A stretch of DNA of 64,000 bases from Paraburkholderia sacchari (lineage in GTDB: Bacteria; Pseudomonadota; Gammaproteobacteria; Burkholderiales; Burkholderiaceae): positions 248,001 through 312,000 of the forward strand of contig NZ_JTDB02000006.1 in assembly GCF_000785435.2 (NCBI RefSeq), given 5' to 3'. This document shows, piece after piece, positions 1 through 9,821 of this stretch. Under the pieces are notes generated by a model. The model did no database searches. It saw nothing but the letters and a program-made list of their open reading frames with translations, and had not been told where the DNA came from. Numbering within the stretch: position 1 is the stretch's first letter; each line of letters begins with the position of its first letter. The translations under genes were made by a program, and so were the position numbers.

Positions 1-22
1 CACCCAATTTCTGCCCATTCTC

Positions 23-1252
23 ATGCATACCGACATGTCATCGCCGCGCACTTCCTCCGCCAGCCGCGCTCTTGAGGTGCTGCTGGTCTTTCTCAGGCTC
101 GGCGTGACAAGCTTTGGCGGCCCGATTGCCCACCTCGGCTATTTCCGCCGCGAGTTCGTCGAGCGCCGCCGCTGGCTCGACGACGCGGCCTTCACCGATC
201 TGGTCGGGCTGTGCCAGTTCCTGCCCGGCCCCGCCAGCAGCCAGACCGGTTTTGCGATCGGCCTGCTGCGGGCCGGATGGGCCGGCGGGCTCGCGGCCTG
301 GTGCGGCTTCACGCTGCCCTCGGTGTTCTTGATGCTGGTCTTCGCGGCCATCGCGCCGGACCTCCGCGGGCCGGTGGGCGCGGGCGTAGTGCATGGGCTG
401 AAGCTCGTCGCGGTGGCCGTGGTGGCCCAAGCGGTCTGGGACATGGCGCGGCGGCTGTGCCCCGACCATCGCCGCGCAGGCATCGCGCTCGCCGCTATTG
501 CATTGCTCAGCGTCCTGACCACGATTTACGCACAACTGATCGCAATCGCCGCGGGCGCCCTGCTCGGTCTTGCGCTTTGCCGCTCGGCGGTCGCTGGCGA
601 TACGCGCGCCGTGCTGCCGCATTCAGGGGCATTTCCCGTTTCGCGCAAGGCGGGCATCGCCGCGTTGATCGTGTTTTGCGTGCTGCTTTTCGGGCTGCCG
701 CTGATGAGCGCAGCCGCGCAAGGCGTGCGGGTGTTCGAAGCGTTCTATCGCTCCGGTGCACTCGTGTTCGGCGGCGGACACGTGGTGCTGCCACTGCTCC
801 AGCACGCGACGGTCGCAACGGGCTGGGTCGCGCCGAATGACTTTCTGGCCGGCTATGGCGCGGCGCAAGCCGTTCCGGGTCCGCTCTTCACGTTTGCAGC
901 ATTTCTTGGCTGGATGATGGCGAGCCCGCCCAACCACTGGAGCGGCGCGCTGCTGGCTACCGTGGGAATCTTTCTGCCGGGGCTGCTGCTAGTGCTGGCC
1001 GCGCTGCCGTGGTGGCACGCCTTGCGCAGCCGGCCAGCGATGTCCGCGGCGCTGGCCGGGATCAATGCTGCCGTGGTCGGCTTGCTGGCTGCCGCGCTTT
1101 ACTCGCCGGTATGGACGAGCGCGGTGCGCACGCAGATCGATTTCGCCATCGCCTGCGTTGGCTTTTTCCTGTTGACGCGATGGAAGGCGGCGCCGCTGGT
1201 CGTAGTGGTTTTTTGCATGGCGATGGGGATCGCGCAAAGCGTGCTGAGTTGA
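23..1252 (+). CDS. chrA: Chromate transporter, long-chain ChrA type
   Basis: A 409-residue polytopic inner-membrane protein of the CHR family, which exports chromate and gives chromate resistance. It is the long form with two homologous CHR halves. The first carries the family signature FLRLGVTSFGGPIAHLGYF near residues 24-42, followed by a CQFLPGPASSQ segment. The second repeats the pattern with GALVFGGGHVVLP and a QAVPGPLFTFAAFLGW segment near residues 245-295. Hydrophobic segments run almost end to end and fit 10-12 membrane helices. The ATG at 23 is the first in frame, but only 22 bases of upstream sequence are visible, so a longer start cannot be excluded. It converges on acnB. The window shows no chrB-type regulator beside it. 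Confidence 0.9.
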   Translation: MHTDMSSPRTSSASRALEVLLVFLRLGVTSFGGPIAHLGYFRREFVERRRWLDDAAFTDLVGLCQFLPGPASSQTGFAIGLLRAGWAGGLAAWCGFTLPSVFLMLVFAAIAPDLRGPVGAGVVHGLKLVAVAVVAQAVWDMARRLCPDHRRAGIALAAIALLSVLTTIYAQLIAIAAGALLGLALCRSAVAGDTRAVLPHSGAFPVSRKAGIAALIVFCVLLFGLPLMSAAAQGVRVFEAFYRSGALVFGGGHVVLPLLQHATVATGWVAPNDFLAGYGAAQAVPGPLFTFAAFLGWMMASPPNHWSGALLATVGIFLPGLLLVLAALPWWHALRSRPAMSAALAGINAAVVGLLAAALYSPVWTSAVRTQIDFAIACVGFFLLTRWKAAPLVVVVFCMAMGIAQSVLS

Positions 1253-1286
1253 AAAGCGCTTCGCGGGACCCGTGCCGCCGCACCAA

Positions 1287-1324
1287 TAAAAATGGCGCCG
1301 CAGGCATTGAGCCTGCGGCGCCAT
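1287..1324 (-). terminator. Rho-independent terminator of acnB
   Basis: A perfect 14-bp stem (1292-1305 with 1311-1324) and a 5-base loop. Read on the minus strand it is followed by a short T-run ending near 1287. It lies 63 bases beyond the acnB stop. No T-run follows on the plus strand, so it serves acnB rather than chrA. Confidence 0.85.
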
Positions 1325-1386
1325 TGTGCGAGCCGCTACGACAATAGCCTGGCGCGAAAACACCTCGCGTCAGGCCATCGTCAGAT

Positions 1387-3972
1387 TTACATCGCCACGG
1401 TGTCGGCCACGTCCTTGAAGTCCGCGATCTGGTCGAAGTTCATGTACTGATAGATCTTGTCGCCGTTCGCGTTGAGCACGCCCATGTCGGCCATGTACTC
1501 GGCCTTGGTCGGGATCTTGCCCAGACGCGAGCAAATCGCCGCCAGTTCCGCCGAGCCCAGGTACACGTTCGTGTTCTTGCCCAGACGGTTCGGGAAGTTA
1601 CGCGTCGAGGTCGACATGACCGTTGCGCCTTCGCGAACCTGTGCCTGGTTACCCATGCACAGCGAGCAGCCCGGCATTTCGGTACGCGCGCCAGCCGTTC
1701 CGAACACGCCGTAGTGGCCTTCTTCGGTCAGCTGCTTCTGGTCCATCTTGGTCGGCGGGGCGACCCACAGCTTGACCGGAATATCGCGCTTGCCTTCGAG
1801 CAGCTTCGAAGCCGCACGGAAGTGACCGATGTTGGTCATGCACGAACCGATGAACACTTCGTCGATCTTCGCGCCTGCGACGTCGGAGAGCGTCTTCACG
1901 TCGTCCGGATCGTTCGGGCACGCCACGATCGGCTCGTGCACGTCGGCCAGATCGATCTCGATGACGGCGGCGTACTCGGCATCCGCGTCCGGTTGCAGCA
2001 GTTGCGGATCGGCCAGCCATGCCTCCATCGCCTTGATACGGCGCTCGAGGCTGCGCGGGTCCTGGTAGCCCTGGGCGATCATCCACTTCAGCAGCGTGAT
2101 GTTGCTGTTGAGGTACTCGATGATCGGTTCCTTGTTCAGGTGCACCGTGCAACCGGCAGCCGAACGCTCAGCCGAGGCATCCGAGAGTTCGAACGCTTGC
2201 TCGACCTTCAGATCGGGCAGGCCTTCGATTTCGAGAATGCGGCCCGAGAAGATGTTCTTCTTGCCCTGCTTGGCGACCGTCAGCATGCCTTGCTTGATGG
2301 CGTACAGCGGGATCGCATTGACGAGGTCGCGCAGCGTGACACCCGGCTGCATCTTGCCCTTAAAGCGCACGAGCACCGATTCCGGCATGTCGAGCGGCAT
2401 CGTGCCGGTAGCGGCCGCGAAGGCGACCAGACCCGAACCCGCCGGGAAGCTGATGCCGATCGGGAAGCGCGTGTGCGAGTCGCCGCCGGTGCCGACGGTG
2501 TCGGGCAGCAGCATGCGGTTCAGCCACGAGTGGATCACGCCGTCGCCGGGGCGCAGCGCAATGCCGCCACGCGTGCTGATGAAGTTCGGCAGCGTCTGGT
2601 GCGTCTTGACGTCCACGGGCTTCGGATAAGCGGCGGTGTGGCAGAACGACTGCATGACGAGGTCGGCCGAGAAGCCGAGGCACGCCAGGTCCTTCAGTTC
2701 ATCGCGGGTCATCGGGCCCGTGGTGTCCTGCGAGCCCACCGAGGTCATCTTCGGTTCGCAGTACGTGCCCGGGCGCACGCCCTGGCCTTCCGGCAGACCG
2801 CAGGCGCGGCCAACCATCTTCTGCGCGAGCGAGAAGCCCTTGCCGCTGTCGGCCGGCTGCTGCGGCAGGCGGAACAGCGTCGAGGGCGCGAGGCCCAGCG
2901 CTTCACGCGCCTTCGCGGTCAGGCCACGGCCCACGATCAGCGGAATGCGGCCGCCGGCGCGCACTTCGTCGAACAGCACATCGGACTTGACCTGGAACTC
3001 GGCGATCACCTCGCCGTTCTTGAGCGCCTTGCCTTCGTACGGGCGCAGTTCGACCACGTCGCCCATTTCCATCTTCGACACGTCGAGCTCGATCGGCAGC
3101 GCGCCGGCGTCTTCCATCGTGTTGTAGAAGATCGGGGCGATCTTGCCGCCGAGGCACACGCCGCCAAAGCGCTTGTTCGGGATGAAGGGGATGTCTTCGC
3201 CCGTGAACCAAAGCACCGAGTTGGTAGCCGACTTGCGCGACGAACCCGTGCCGACCACGTCGCCCACGTAGGCGACCAGGTGGCCCTTTTCCTTCAGCGA
3301 TTCGATGAACTTGACCGGGCCGCGCTTGCCGTCTTCCTCCGGCGTGATGCCGGGGCGCGCGTTCTTCAGCATCGCCAGCGCGTGCAGCGGGATGTCCGGG
3401 CGCGTAGTGGCGTCCGGGGCCGGCGAGAGGTCGTCGGTGTTGGTTTCGCCCGTCACCTTGAACACGGTGATGGTCAGGCTTTGCGGCACTTCCGGACGGC
3501 TCGTGAACCATTCGGCGTCGGCCCAGCTTTGCATCACGGCCTTCGCGTTGGCGTTGCCCTTCTCGGCCAGTTCCTTGACGTCATGGAACTGGTCGAACAT
3601 CAGCAGGGTTTTCTTGAGCGCGTCGGCAGCAACCGTGCCGACTTCGGCGTCGGACAGCAGCTCGATCAGCGGGGCGATGTTGTAGCCGCCCAGCATCGTG
3701 CCGAGCAGTTCGGTGGCGCGAGCGCGCGAGATCAGCGCGCAGGCCGTTTCGCCCTTGGCGACGGCGGCCAGAAAGCCAGCCTTCACGCGAGCGGCTTCGT
3801 CCACGCCAGCCGGCACGCGGTTGGTGATCAGGTCGAGCAGGGTCTGCTCTTCGCCTGCGGGCGGATTCGCCAGCAATTCGACCAGTTCGGCGGTCTGCTG
3901 GGCCGTGAGCGGCAGGGGAGGAATGCCGAGCGCGGCGCGCTGGGCTACGTGAGCACGAAAGTTTTCAAGCAT
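1387..3972 (-). CDS. acnB: Bifunctional aconitate hydratase 2 / 2-methylisocitrate dehydratase
   Basis: AcnB-type aconitase of 861 residues, the usual length for this family. It interconverts citrate and isocitrate in the TCA cycle through a 4Fe-4S cluster, and the family also acts on 2-methylcitrate or 2-methylisocitrate. The three cluster ligands are visible as Cys711 (GSCMTN) and Cys769/Cys772 (GCSLCMGN). The protein opens with the typical MLENFRAHVAQR helical domain, followed by the swivel domain and the catalytic core. I start at the ATG at 3972 because the family begins there; an upstream in-frame ATG at 4038 would add 22 unrelated residues. It is monocistronic, with a sigma-70 promoter at 4052-4080 and a terminator at 1287-1324. 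Confidence 0.97.
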   Translation of the reverse strand: MLENFRAHVAQRAALGIPPLPLTAQQTAELVELLANPPAGEEQTLLDLITNRVPAGVDEAARVKAGFLAAVAKGETACALISRARATELLGTMLGGYNIAPLIELLSDAEVGTVAADALKKTLLMFDQFHDVKELAEKGNANAKAVMQSWADAEWFTSRPEVPQSLTITVFKVTGETNTDDLSPAPDATTRPDIPLHALAMLKNARPGITPEEDGKRGPVKFIESLKEKGHLVAYVGDVVGTGSSRKSATNSVLWFTGEDIPFIPNKRFGGVCLGGKIAPIFYNTMEDAGALPIELDVSKMEMGDVVELRPYEGKALKNGEVIAEFQVKSDVLFDEVRAGGRIPLIVGRGLTAKAREALGLAPSTLFRLPQQPADSGKGFSLAQKMVGRACGLPEGQGVRPGTYCEPKMTSVGSQDTTGPMTRDELKDLACLGFSADLVMQSFCHTAAYPKPVDVKTHQTLPNFISTRGGIALRPGDGVIHSWLNRMLLPDTVGTGGDSHTRFPIGISFPAGSGLVAFAAATGTMPLDMPESVLVRFKGKMQPGVTLRDLVNAIPLYAIKQGMLTVAKQGKKNIFSGRILEIEGLPDLKVEQAFELSDASAERSAAGCTVHLNKEPIIEYLNSNITLLKWMIAQGYQDPRSLERRIKAMEAWLADPQLLQPDADAEYAAVIEIDLADVHEPIVACPNDPDDVKTLSDVAGAKIDEVFIGSCMTNIGHFRAASKLLEGKRDIPVKLWVAPPTKMDQKQLTEEGHYGVFGTAGARTEMPGCSLCMGNQAQVREGATVMSTSTRNFPNRLGKNTNVYLGSAELAAICSRLGKIPTKAEYMADMGVLNANGDKIYQYMNFDQIADFKDVADTVAM

Positions 3973-4051
3973 GGGGGACCTGCTGATATGACGTTTCGGG
4001 GAAGGGCTGTTCAGGCACTTCGAGGCTGTGCCGGGCACTGCGTTGTGCGCA

Positions 4052-4080
4052 ATTTTAATTGCTACACCCTACTGCGTCAA
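4052..4080 (-). promoter_or_regulatory. Sigma-70 promoter of acnB
   Basis: On the minus strand TTGACG (4075-4080) is followed after exactly 17 bases by TAAAAT (4052-4057). Both boxes are close to consensus and point at acnB, 80 bases from its ATG. Confidence 0.75.
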
Positions 4081-4090
4081 ATATCTTATG

Positions 4091-4102
4091 TCTTATATAA
4101 GA
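4091..4102. promoter_or_regulatory. Palindromic operator candidate upstream of acnB promoter
   Basis: Perfect 12-bp palindrome TCTTATATAAGA, ending about 10 bases upstream of the acnB -35 box. A further half-site, ATATCTTATG (4081-4090), lies between the two. From memory it resembles operators of GntR-family TCA-cycle regulators in betaproteobacteria; that link is inference. The regulator gene is not in this window. Confidence 0.5.
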
Positions 4103-4213
4103 GTTGGCCGGCGCTCTTTTGCGAGCGGTTCGACGCGCGCGTGCGCTACAGCGGTGACTCGGCCGTGTACCGGATCTCCGGCGGCGTCTCCAGCTCGATC
4201 ACGCAGCTCGTCG

Positions 4214-4255
4214 CCACCACGGCTGCTGCATTACGGCGATCAGCAGCCGTGGTGG
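4214..4255. repeat. Perfect 15-bp inverted repeat in a gene-poor gap
   Basis: Arms CCACCACGGCTGCTG (4214-4228) and its complement (4241-4255) enclose a 12-base loop. Neither strand carries a T-run, so it is not a standard intrinsic terminator. The surrounding gap (about 4103-4383) has no gene I can support. It may act as a structured RNA element, a protein site, or the terminus of a small repeat. Confidence 0.6.
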
Positions 4256-4383
4256 ACTGCGATCTATGTCCCCTGCGTTGGCGCGCTCAGCGCGACTTGC
4301 GCGAGTCTGATGCGGCGCACCTACTGAGGGTGCGCGTAGTCGGCGGTCGAGGTCCAGGCTTTCGGAACGGGCGCGATATGTTG

Positions 4384-4557
4384 TCATTGCGTCGGGTCAT
4401 ACGGAACCGTGTGCACACTCTCGCCGTAGTTCGGCATCGTCGCCCCCGGCGGTGCATTTGGTGGCGCATAGCCGCCAGTGCTGGGCGTGGGCGGTGGGCC
4501 GTAGTAATTCGTGGCTGGTACGGCGCCGGGCGGTGGACGTTTCGTCGATCGATTCAT
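4384..4557 (-). CDS. Small proline/glycine/tyrosine-rich protein, unknown
   Basis: A 57-residue reading frame starting MNRSTKRPPPG and ending YDPTQ. It is rich in Pro, Gly, Tyr, Asn and Thr, with clusters such as YYGPPPTPSTGGYAPP. I start at the ATG at 4557 because a purine-rich ribosome site (AAAGGGGGGCGG) sits directly upstream; an ATG at 4608 would add 17 residues. No signal peptide or membrane segment is visible and I cannot name a family. The composition suggests a disordered protein. It lies between acnB and shc with the same orientation but has its own ribosome site. It could be a spurious frame. Confidence 0.45.
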   Translation of the reverse strand: MNRSTKRPPPGAVPATNYYGPPPTPSTGGYAPPNAPPGATMPNYGESVHTVPYDPTQ

Positions 4558-4791
4558 CCGCCCCCCTTTCTCGTGCAAGTCGCCACAAGAACGCGTCTTA
4601 CCGCGCAAAACCGCGCTGCACGTACGTCAACGACCGTGCAAACGATGTGCCACAACGATACGATCCGAGGTCGGCATCGTCATTATTCAGTGATAGCGTC
4701 ACCATTTGTTACCCCCAAAACACCATAGCGCGCCGCAATCTTTCAATCAGGAGCCCGTCATCATTTACTTCGCATTCCAAATTACATAGGC

Positions 4792-4820
4792 AAAAAAAAC
4801 GCCACCTCGAAAGGTGGCGT
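4792..4820 (-). terminator. Rho-independent terminator of shc
   Basis: A 9-bp perfect stem (4799-4807 with 4812-4820) with a CGAA tetraloop. On the minus strand it is followed by a run of eight T (4792-4799). It is 18 bases past the shc stop. Confidence 0.9.
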
Positions 4821-4838
4821 TCATTTTATGCGCGGCGT

Positions 4839-6896
4839 TCACACCATCATGACCGCCTCGCCCGACTTCGCCTCCACCGGCTTCACCGCGCCTGCCCGAG
4901 CTCCATCGGCCACCAGCCTGCGATACCGCGACAGCGCCCAGAGCGGGAAATACGCGGTATAGCCGTGATACTTGAGGTAATAAATGCGCGGGAAGCCCGG
5001 CGCGTTATGCGAGCGATGCCACCAGAAGCCCTCGCTGTCCTGTACAGAAAGCAGATACGCAATGCCGCGCCGCACCGACTCCGATTCGCAGTCGCCGAAC
5101 GCCATCTGCGCGAGCAGCGCCCACGCCGTGAAGTTCGACGCGCTCTCGCCGCCATTCGTGCCCGCAAGGTGCTGGTCGATATAGCTGTCGTTGGTCTCGC
5201 CCCAGCCGCCGTCCGCATGCTGGCGCGACCTGAGCCAGGCGAGCGCCCGCGCGATATACGGCTGCGAAGGATCCTCGCCCGCCAGCGCGAGACCCGCGAG
5301 CACGCTCCATGTCCCGTAGATGTAGTTGGTGCCCCAGCGCCCCCACCAGCTGCCATCGGGCTGCTGCGTCGCCTTGATGTAGTCGATCGCACGCGCGAGC
5401 GCGGCCTTGTCTTCCTCGCGGCCCGTCACGCCGAAGCACAGCAGCACGCGGCCCGACACGTCCTCGGTGGGCGGATCGAGCAGCGCGCCGTGATCCGCGA
5501 ACGGAATCGCGTTCAGATAGAGCCGGTCACAATCGGCATCGAATGCCGCAAAGCCGCCATTGCGCGATTGCAGCCCGCGCATCCAGTCGAGTGCGCGCGT
5601 CACGCGCGCGGCATACGGATCCGTGCCTGTGGCGCGCTCGATCGAGCGGCCCCGGCGATGCAACATCGCGGCCACGACCGCGCTGTCGTCGATGTCGGGG
5701 TAATACGGATTCGCGTACTGGAACGCCCAGCCGCCCGGCTGCACATCGGGCCTCACATTCTCGATCCAGTCGCCCGTGAGGTCGTCCACCTGGCGCGTCG
5801 CAAGCCAGTCGTAGGCGCGCGTGATCTGCTGCTGCAATTGCGCGCTGGGCGTCGATTCAACGCCCGGCGCGTCAGATGCATCCGGCACCGCCAGCGCCTG
5901 TTCGAGCGCCATCGTACTCCACGCGGTGTCCCATACGGGCGAGAGGCACGGCTGGCAGTACATGCTGCCGTCCGGACGCTCCACGAGCAATTTCTCCAGC
6001 GCGTTCTCGCAATCGCGACGCAGCGGATGATTCTCGTGATAGCCGAGCACTTCCATCATCTGATAGCTGTAGACGATGGGCGGGAAAATACCGCCCATGC
6101 CGTCCTCGCCGTTCATGCGTTCCGCGCACCATGCTTCCGCATGCTTCATCGCGCGCTTGCGCCACGACTGCGGAATCAGCGGCTCGAGATGGCGAACCGT
6201 GCGATCCAGCGCGAGAAAGAGCCTGCGCATGCCCTTGCCGCGCGGGAAATACTCGCGCTCGTCATCCGGCGGCGTGACGAACAGCTCGGGGATCGACACG
6301 TTGTGCGGATTGTGCGCTTTCGCCTTGAGCGAACACAGCGCGAGCAGCGGCACCATGGTCGTGCGCGCCCAGTACGCGACCTTGTACATCGAGATGGGCA
6401 CCCACTTGGGGAACAGCACGAACTCGATCGGCATGAACGGCGTGGCGCGCCACGGCACCTGGCCGAAGGTGGCCAGCAGGATGCGCGTGAAGACGTTGGA
6501 TTTCGCCGCGCCGCCCAGCTTCAGAATGGCTTCGCGCGCGCGCACCATATGCGGTGCATCGGGTGCGTCGCCGGCGGCCTTGAGCGCGAAATATGCTTTC
6601 ACGCTCGCGGAGACATCGGGCGCGCCGTCCACGTAAAGGTCCCACCCGCCGTGCGTTTCGAGGCGCTGGATCGCACGCAGATAGCGCGCCATTTTCTCCT
6701 GGCGCGCCGTGTCGATCTTCGCCATGAAATGCATCATGAGGATGTATTCGGCGGTGATCGTCGCGTCGGATTCGAGCTCGAAACACCAGCTCCCGTCGGG
6801 ATGCTGCCGGCGCGCGAGCGCATCGCGCCCGCGCACGATGGCGGCGTCGAGCAGCGCCGCGCGTTGCACGTTGGTTGGCATGTCGGAATTCTTCAT
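4839..6896 (-). CDS. shc: Squalene-hopene cyclase
   Basis: A 685-residue terpene cyclase that converts squalene to hopene or hopanol, the first committed step of hopanoid membrane lipids. The catalytic aspartate motif DIDD is at residues 401-404. Repeated QW-type segments are visible (for example QQPDGSWWGRWG and QHADGGWGETND), as is the C-terminal RIYYLKYHGYTAYFPLWAL segment. I chose the ATG at 6896 (MKNSDMPTN); a start at 6914 would add six residues. The gene stands alone with its own terminator, with no other hpn hopanoid genes nearby. This suggests a second, separately controlled cyclase, since Burkholderia genomes often carry more than one. A TetR regulator diverges from it across a 65-base gap. 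Confidence 0.95.
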   Translation of the reverse strand: MKNSDMPTNVQRAALLDAAIVRGRDALARRQHPDGSWCFELESDATITAEYILMMHFMAKIDTARQEKMARYLRAIQRLETHGGWDLYVDGAPDVSASVKAYFALKAAGDAPDAPHMVRAREAILKLGGAAKSNVFTRILLATFGQVPWRATPFMPIEFVLFPKWVPISMYKVAYWARTTMVPLLALCSLKAKAHNPHNVSIPELFVTPPDDEREYFPRGKGMRRLFLALDRTVRHLEPLIPQSWRKRAMKHAEAWCAERMNGEDGMGGIFPPIVYSYQMMEVLGYHENHPLRRDCENALEKLLVERPDGSMYCQPCLSPVWDTAWSTMALEQALAVPDASDAPGVESTPSAQLQQQITRAYDWLATRQVDDLTGDWIENVRPDVQPGGWAFQYANPYYPDIDDSAVVAAMLHRRGRSIERATGTDPYAARVTRALDWMRGLQSRNGGFAAFDADCDRLYLNAIPFADHGALLDPPTEDVSGRVLLCFGVTGREEDKAALARAIDYIKATQQPDGSWWGRWGTNYIYGTWSVLAGLALAGEDPSQPYIARALAWLRSRQHADGGWGETNDSYIDQHLAGTNGGESASNFTAWALLAQMAFGDCESESVRRGIAYLLSVQDSEGFWWHRSHNAPGFPRIYYLKYHGYTAYFPLWALSRYRRLVADGARAGAVKPVEAKSGEAVMMV

Positions 6897-6973
6897 GGTG
6901 GCGAATAATACCATCCGTACGGAATGTTTTGCGCTTCGCCCCCCGATGGTAAGATCGATGCATGAAGAATTCC
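6885..6973. promoter_or_regulatory. Inverted repeat holding both start codons of shc and tetR
   Basis: GGAATTCTTCATG (6885-6897) and its exact complement CATGAAGAATTCC (6961-6973) are 13-bp arms separated by 63 bases. The start codon of shc lies in the left arm and that of the TetR gene in the right arm, so both proteins begin MKNS. The shared promoter region lies between. This may be a TetR operator pair, or the result of gene-start duplication. Confidence 0.6.
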
Positions 6974-7732
6974 CCCGTCAAAGCCTCTGCCCGCGCGGCA
7001 GGACACGCCGCCGGAAGCGCTGCGCGCCCGGCGCGGCGGCCCGTGCAGGTGTCCGCGCAAGTGCCCGAAAAGGCCCCTCGTGAGGCCGCGCGGCATCCCG
7101 GTGCAGAATCTGTCGAAACGTCAGACGGGAAGAATGCAGAGCCGCACGGCGCTCCGGCTTCGGGCACACGCCGCAAGAAAGCGCCCGTGCAGGTACGCGC
7201 CCAGTTGCTCCAGGCGGCCTCCGATATCGCCACCGATCACGGCGTGCAGGCCGTGACGCTCGACGCCGTGGCCGAGCGCGCTGGCGTGACCAAGGGCGCG
7301 CTGCAGTATCACTTCGCCAACAAGCAGGGGCTGATCGACGCCCTGTTCGAGCAGACGCTGGAGCGCTTCGGTGCGCAAATGGAAGCGCGCATCGCGGCGG
7401 ACCGCAACGACCCGCACGGCGCAAGCGCGCGCGCCTACCTGCATTCGACGCTCGACGAAACGAGCCCCGCCGCGAGCACCAACGTATTGCGCGTGCTGGT
7501 GGCCGCGATGATGACCGACCCCGAGATCCGCGAGCGCCACTCCGCGCCCATGCGCAAGTGGACGCGGCCCGACCCGCTGCCGCTCGAACACGCGGCGCGG
7601 CTCATGATCTGCCGGCTGGTAGCGGACGGCCTGTGGATCTCGGACCTGCTCGGCTATCAGAACCTGTCGCCCGAGTTGCGCGACGAGGTCGTGAAGCAGA
7701 TCGAGCGCATGACGATCGATAAGGCTTCCTGA
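6962..7732 (+). CDS. TetR-family transcriptional regulator, divergent from shc
   Basis: A 256-residue DNA-binding regulator. The TetR helix-turn-helix lies around residues 80-125 (AVTLDAVAERAGVTKGALQ, YHFANKQGLIDALF). It is preceded by an unusually long, about 75-residue basic Ala/Pro/Lys-rich tail that looks disordered; typical TetR proteins start within about 15 residues of the DNA-binding domain. The C-terminal half is the helical ligand-binding domain and resembles the group with a hydrophobic-ligand pocket. Control of shc is inferred from the divergent arrangement and the shared inverted repeat. No in-frame ATG lies close to the HTH, so the long tail may be real. Confidence 0.85.
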   Translation: MKNSPVKASARAAGHAAGSAARPARRPVQVSAQVPEKAPREAARHPGAESVETSDGKNAEPHGAPASGTRRKKAPVQVRAQLLQAASDIATDHGVQAVTLDAVAERAGVTKGALQYHFANKQGLIDALFEQTLERFGAQMEARIAADRNDPHGASARAYLHSTLDETSPAASTNVLRVLVAAMMTDPEIRERHSAPMRKWTRPDPLPLEHAARLMICRLVADGLWISDLLGYQNLSPELRDEVVKQIERMTIDKAS

Positions 7733-7777
7733 GCGTTTGCCGATACGCCGTTGCGCCCGGCGAGCCACGCAAACCGC

Positions 7778-8551
7778 TCAGCGCACATCCTCTCCCAGCC
7801 ACTTCTTGCTGATCGAGCTGTATTCGCCGTCCTTGTAGATCGAATCGAGCGCGGCGTTGATCGCGTCGCGCAGTTTCGGACTATCCTTGCGCACCGCAAT
7901 CGCCATCAGCTCCGGATACAGCAGCGGCCCCACCGGCTTCGCGTCGATCTGCTTGTCGCGGATCGTCAGAATGCCGGCGATCCGGTCCGTCACGAAGCCC
8001 TCGATCCGATGGTTGCGCAAATCGATCAGCACATCGGGCAGTCCTTTGTAGGTCTTCACGTGGACACCGGGCATGTTCTGGCGCAGCCACGCTTCGTAGG
8101 TCTCGCCCAGCGTGACGCCAACGGTCTTGCCGTTGAGCTGGCCGATGCTCTGCACGTTGCTGTCCTTGGGCACGAACAACTGCGCGCCGGAGCGGTAATA
8201 GCTCTGCGTGAAATCGACGGCCTTCTTGCGATCGTCGGTGATCGCGAGACTGCCGATGATCGCATCGTACTTGCCGGCCAGCAGCCCGCCGACAATGCCG
8301 TCCCACGCTGTCGTGACCGGCACCGCCTTCGCGCCGAGCTTCGCCGAAACGCGATCGCCGATATCGACGTCGAAGCCCTGCAGCTTGCCGGACTCGTCGA
8401 TGAAGTTGAACGGCGGATACTTGCCGCTCATGGCGAAAGTCAGCGTGCCGCTCTGCTTTACTTTGTCGAGGTCTTCGGCGTGCAGAGTGAAACTCGCGGC
8501 GCCAATGAGCATGGCGCAGGCCGTGATCGTGAACCGCTTGAGGATGGTCAT
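7778..8551 (-). CDS. Amino-acid ABC transporter periplasmic binding protein
   Basis: A 257-residue solute-binding protein of the polar amino-acid family (SBP_bac_3). An N-terminal signal peptide runs to about residue 24 (hydrophobic core, then TLHAED). The family landmarks FAMSGKYPPFNFIDE, LQGFDVDIGDRV and TDDRKKAVDFTQSYY follow in order. It captures the substrate for the permease and ATPase encoded at the head of the same operon (12529-13952). It sits last, 70 bases after the thiolase, an uncommon distance from its transporter partners. Substrate specificity cannot be read directly; the operon's enzymes suggest an amino acid that becomes a 3-oxo acid. Confidence 0.9.
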   Translation of the reverse strand: MTILKRFTITACAMLIGAASFTLHAEDLDKVKQSGTLTFAMSGKYPPFNFIDESGKLQGFDVDIGDRVSAKLGAKAVPVTTAWDGIVGGLLAGKYDAIIGSLAITDDRKKAVDFTQSYYRSGAQLFVPKDSNVQSIGQLNGKTVGVTLGETYEAWLRQNMPGVHVKTYKGLPDVLIDLRNHRIEGFVTDRIAGILTIRDKQIDAKPVGPLLYPELMAIAVRKDSPKLRDAINAALDSIYKDGEYSSISKKWLGEDVR

Positions 8552-8621
8552 TGCTGGTCTCCAAAAAAAATATATGACGTATCGAACTGGCCCACACAGC
8601 GCGTCGTGCGCCGGCGCGCCA

Positions 8622-9817
<1,196 letters not shown>

Positions 9818-9821
<4 letters not shown>

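Noticed and set aside
1714..4728. 1004-codon plus-strand open frame across acnB
   Set aside because: It is the antisense shadow of acnB: Arg/His/Gln-rich, without any family motif, while the minus strand encodes an intact, full-length AcnB.
4452..6908. 818-codon plus-strand frame across shc
   Set aside because: Antisense frame in high-GC DNA; squalene-hopene cyclase is complete and typical on the other strand.
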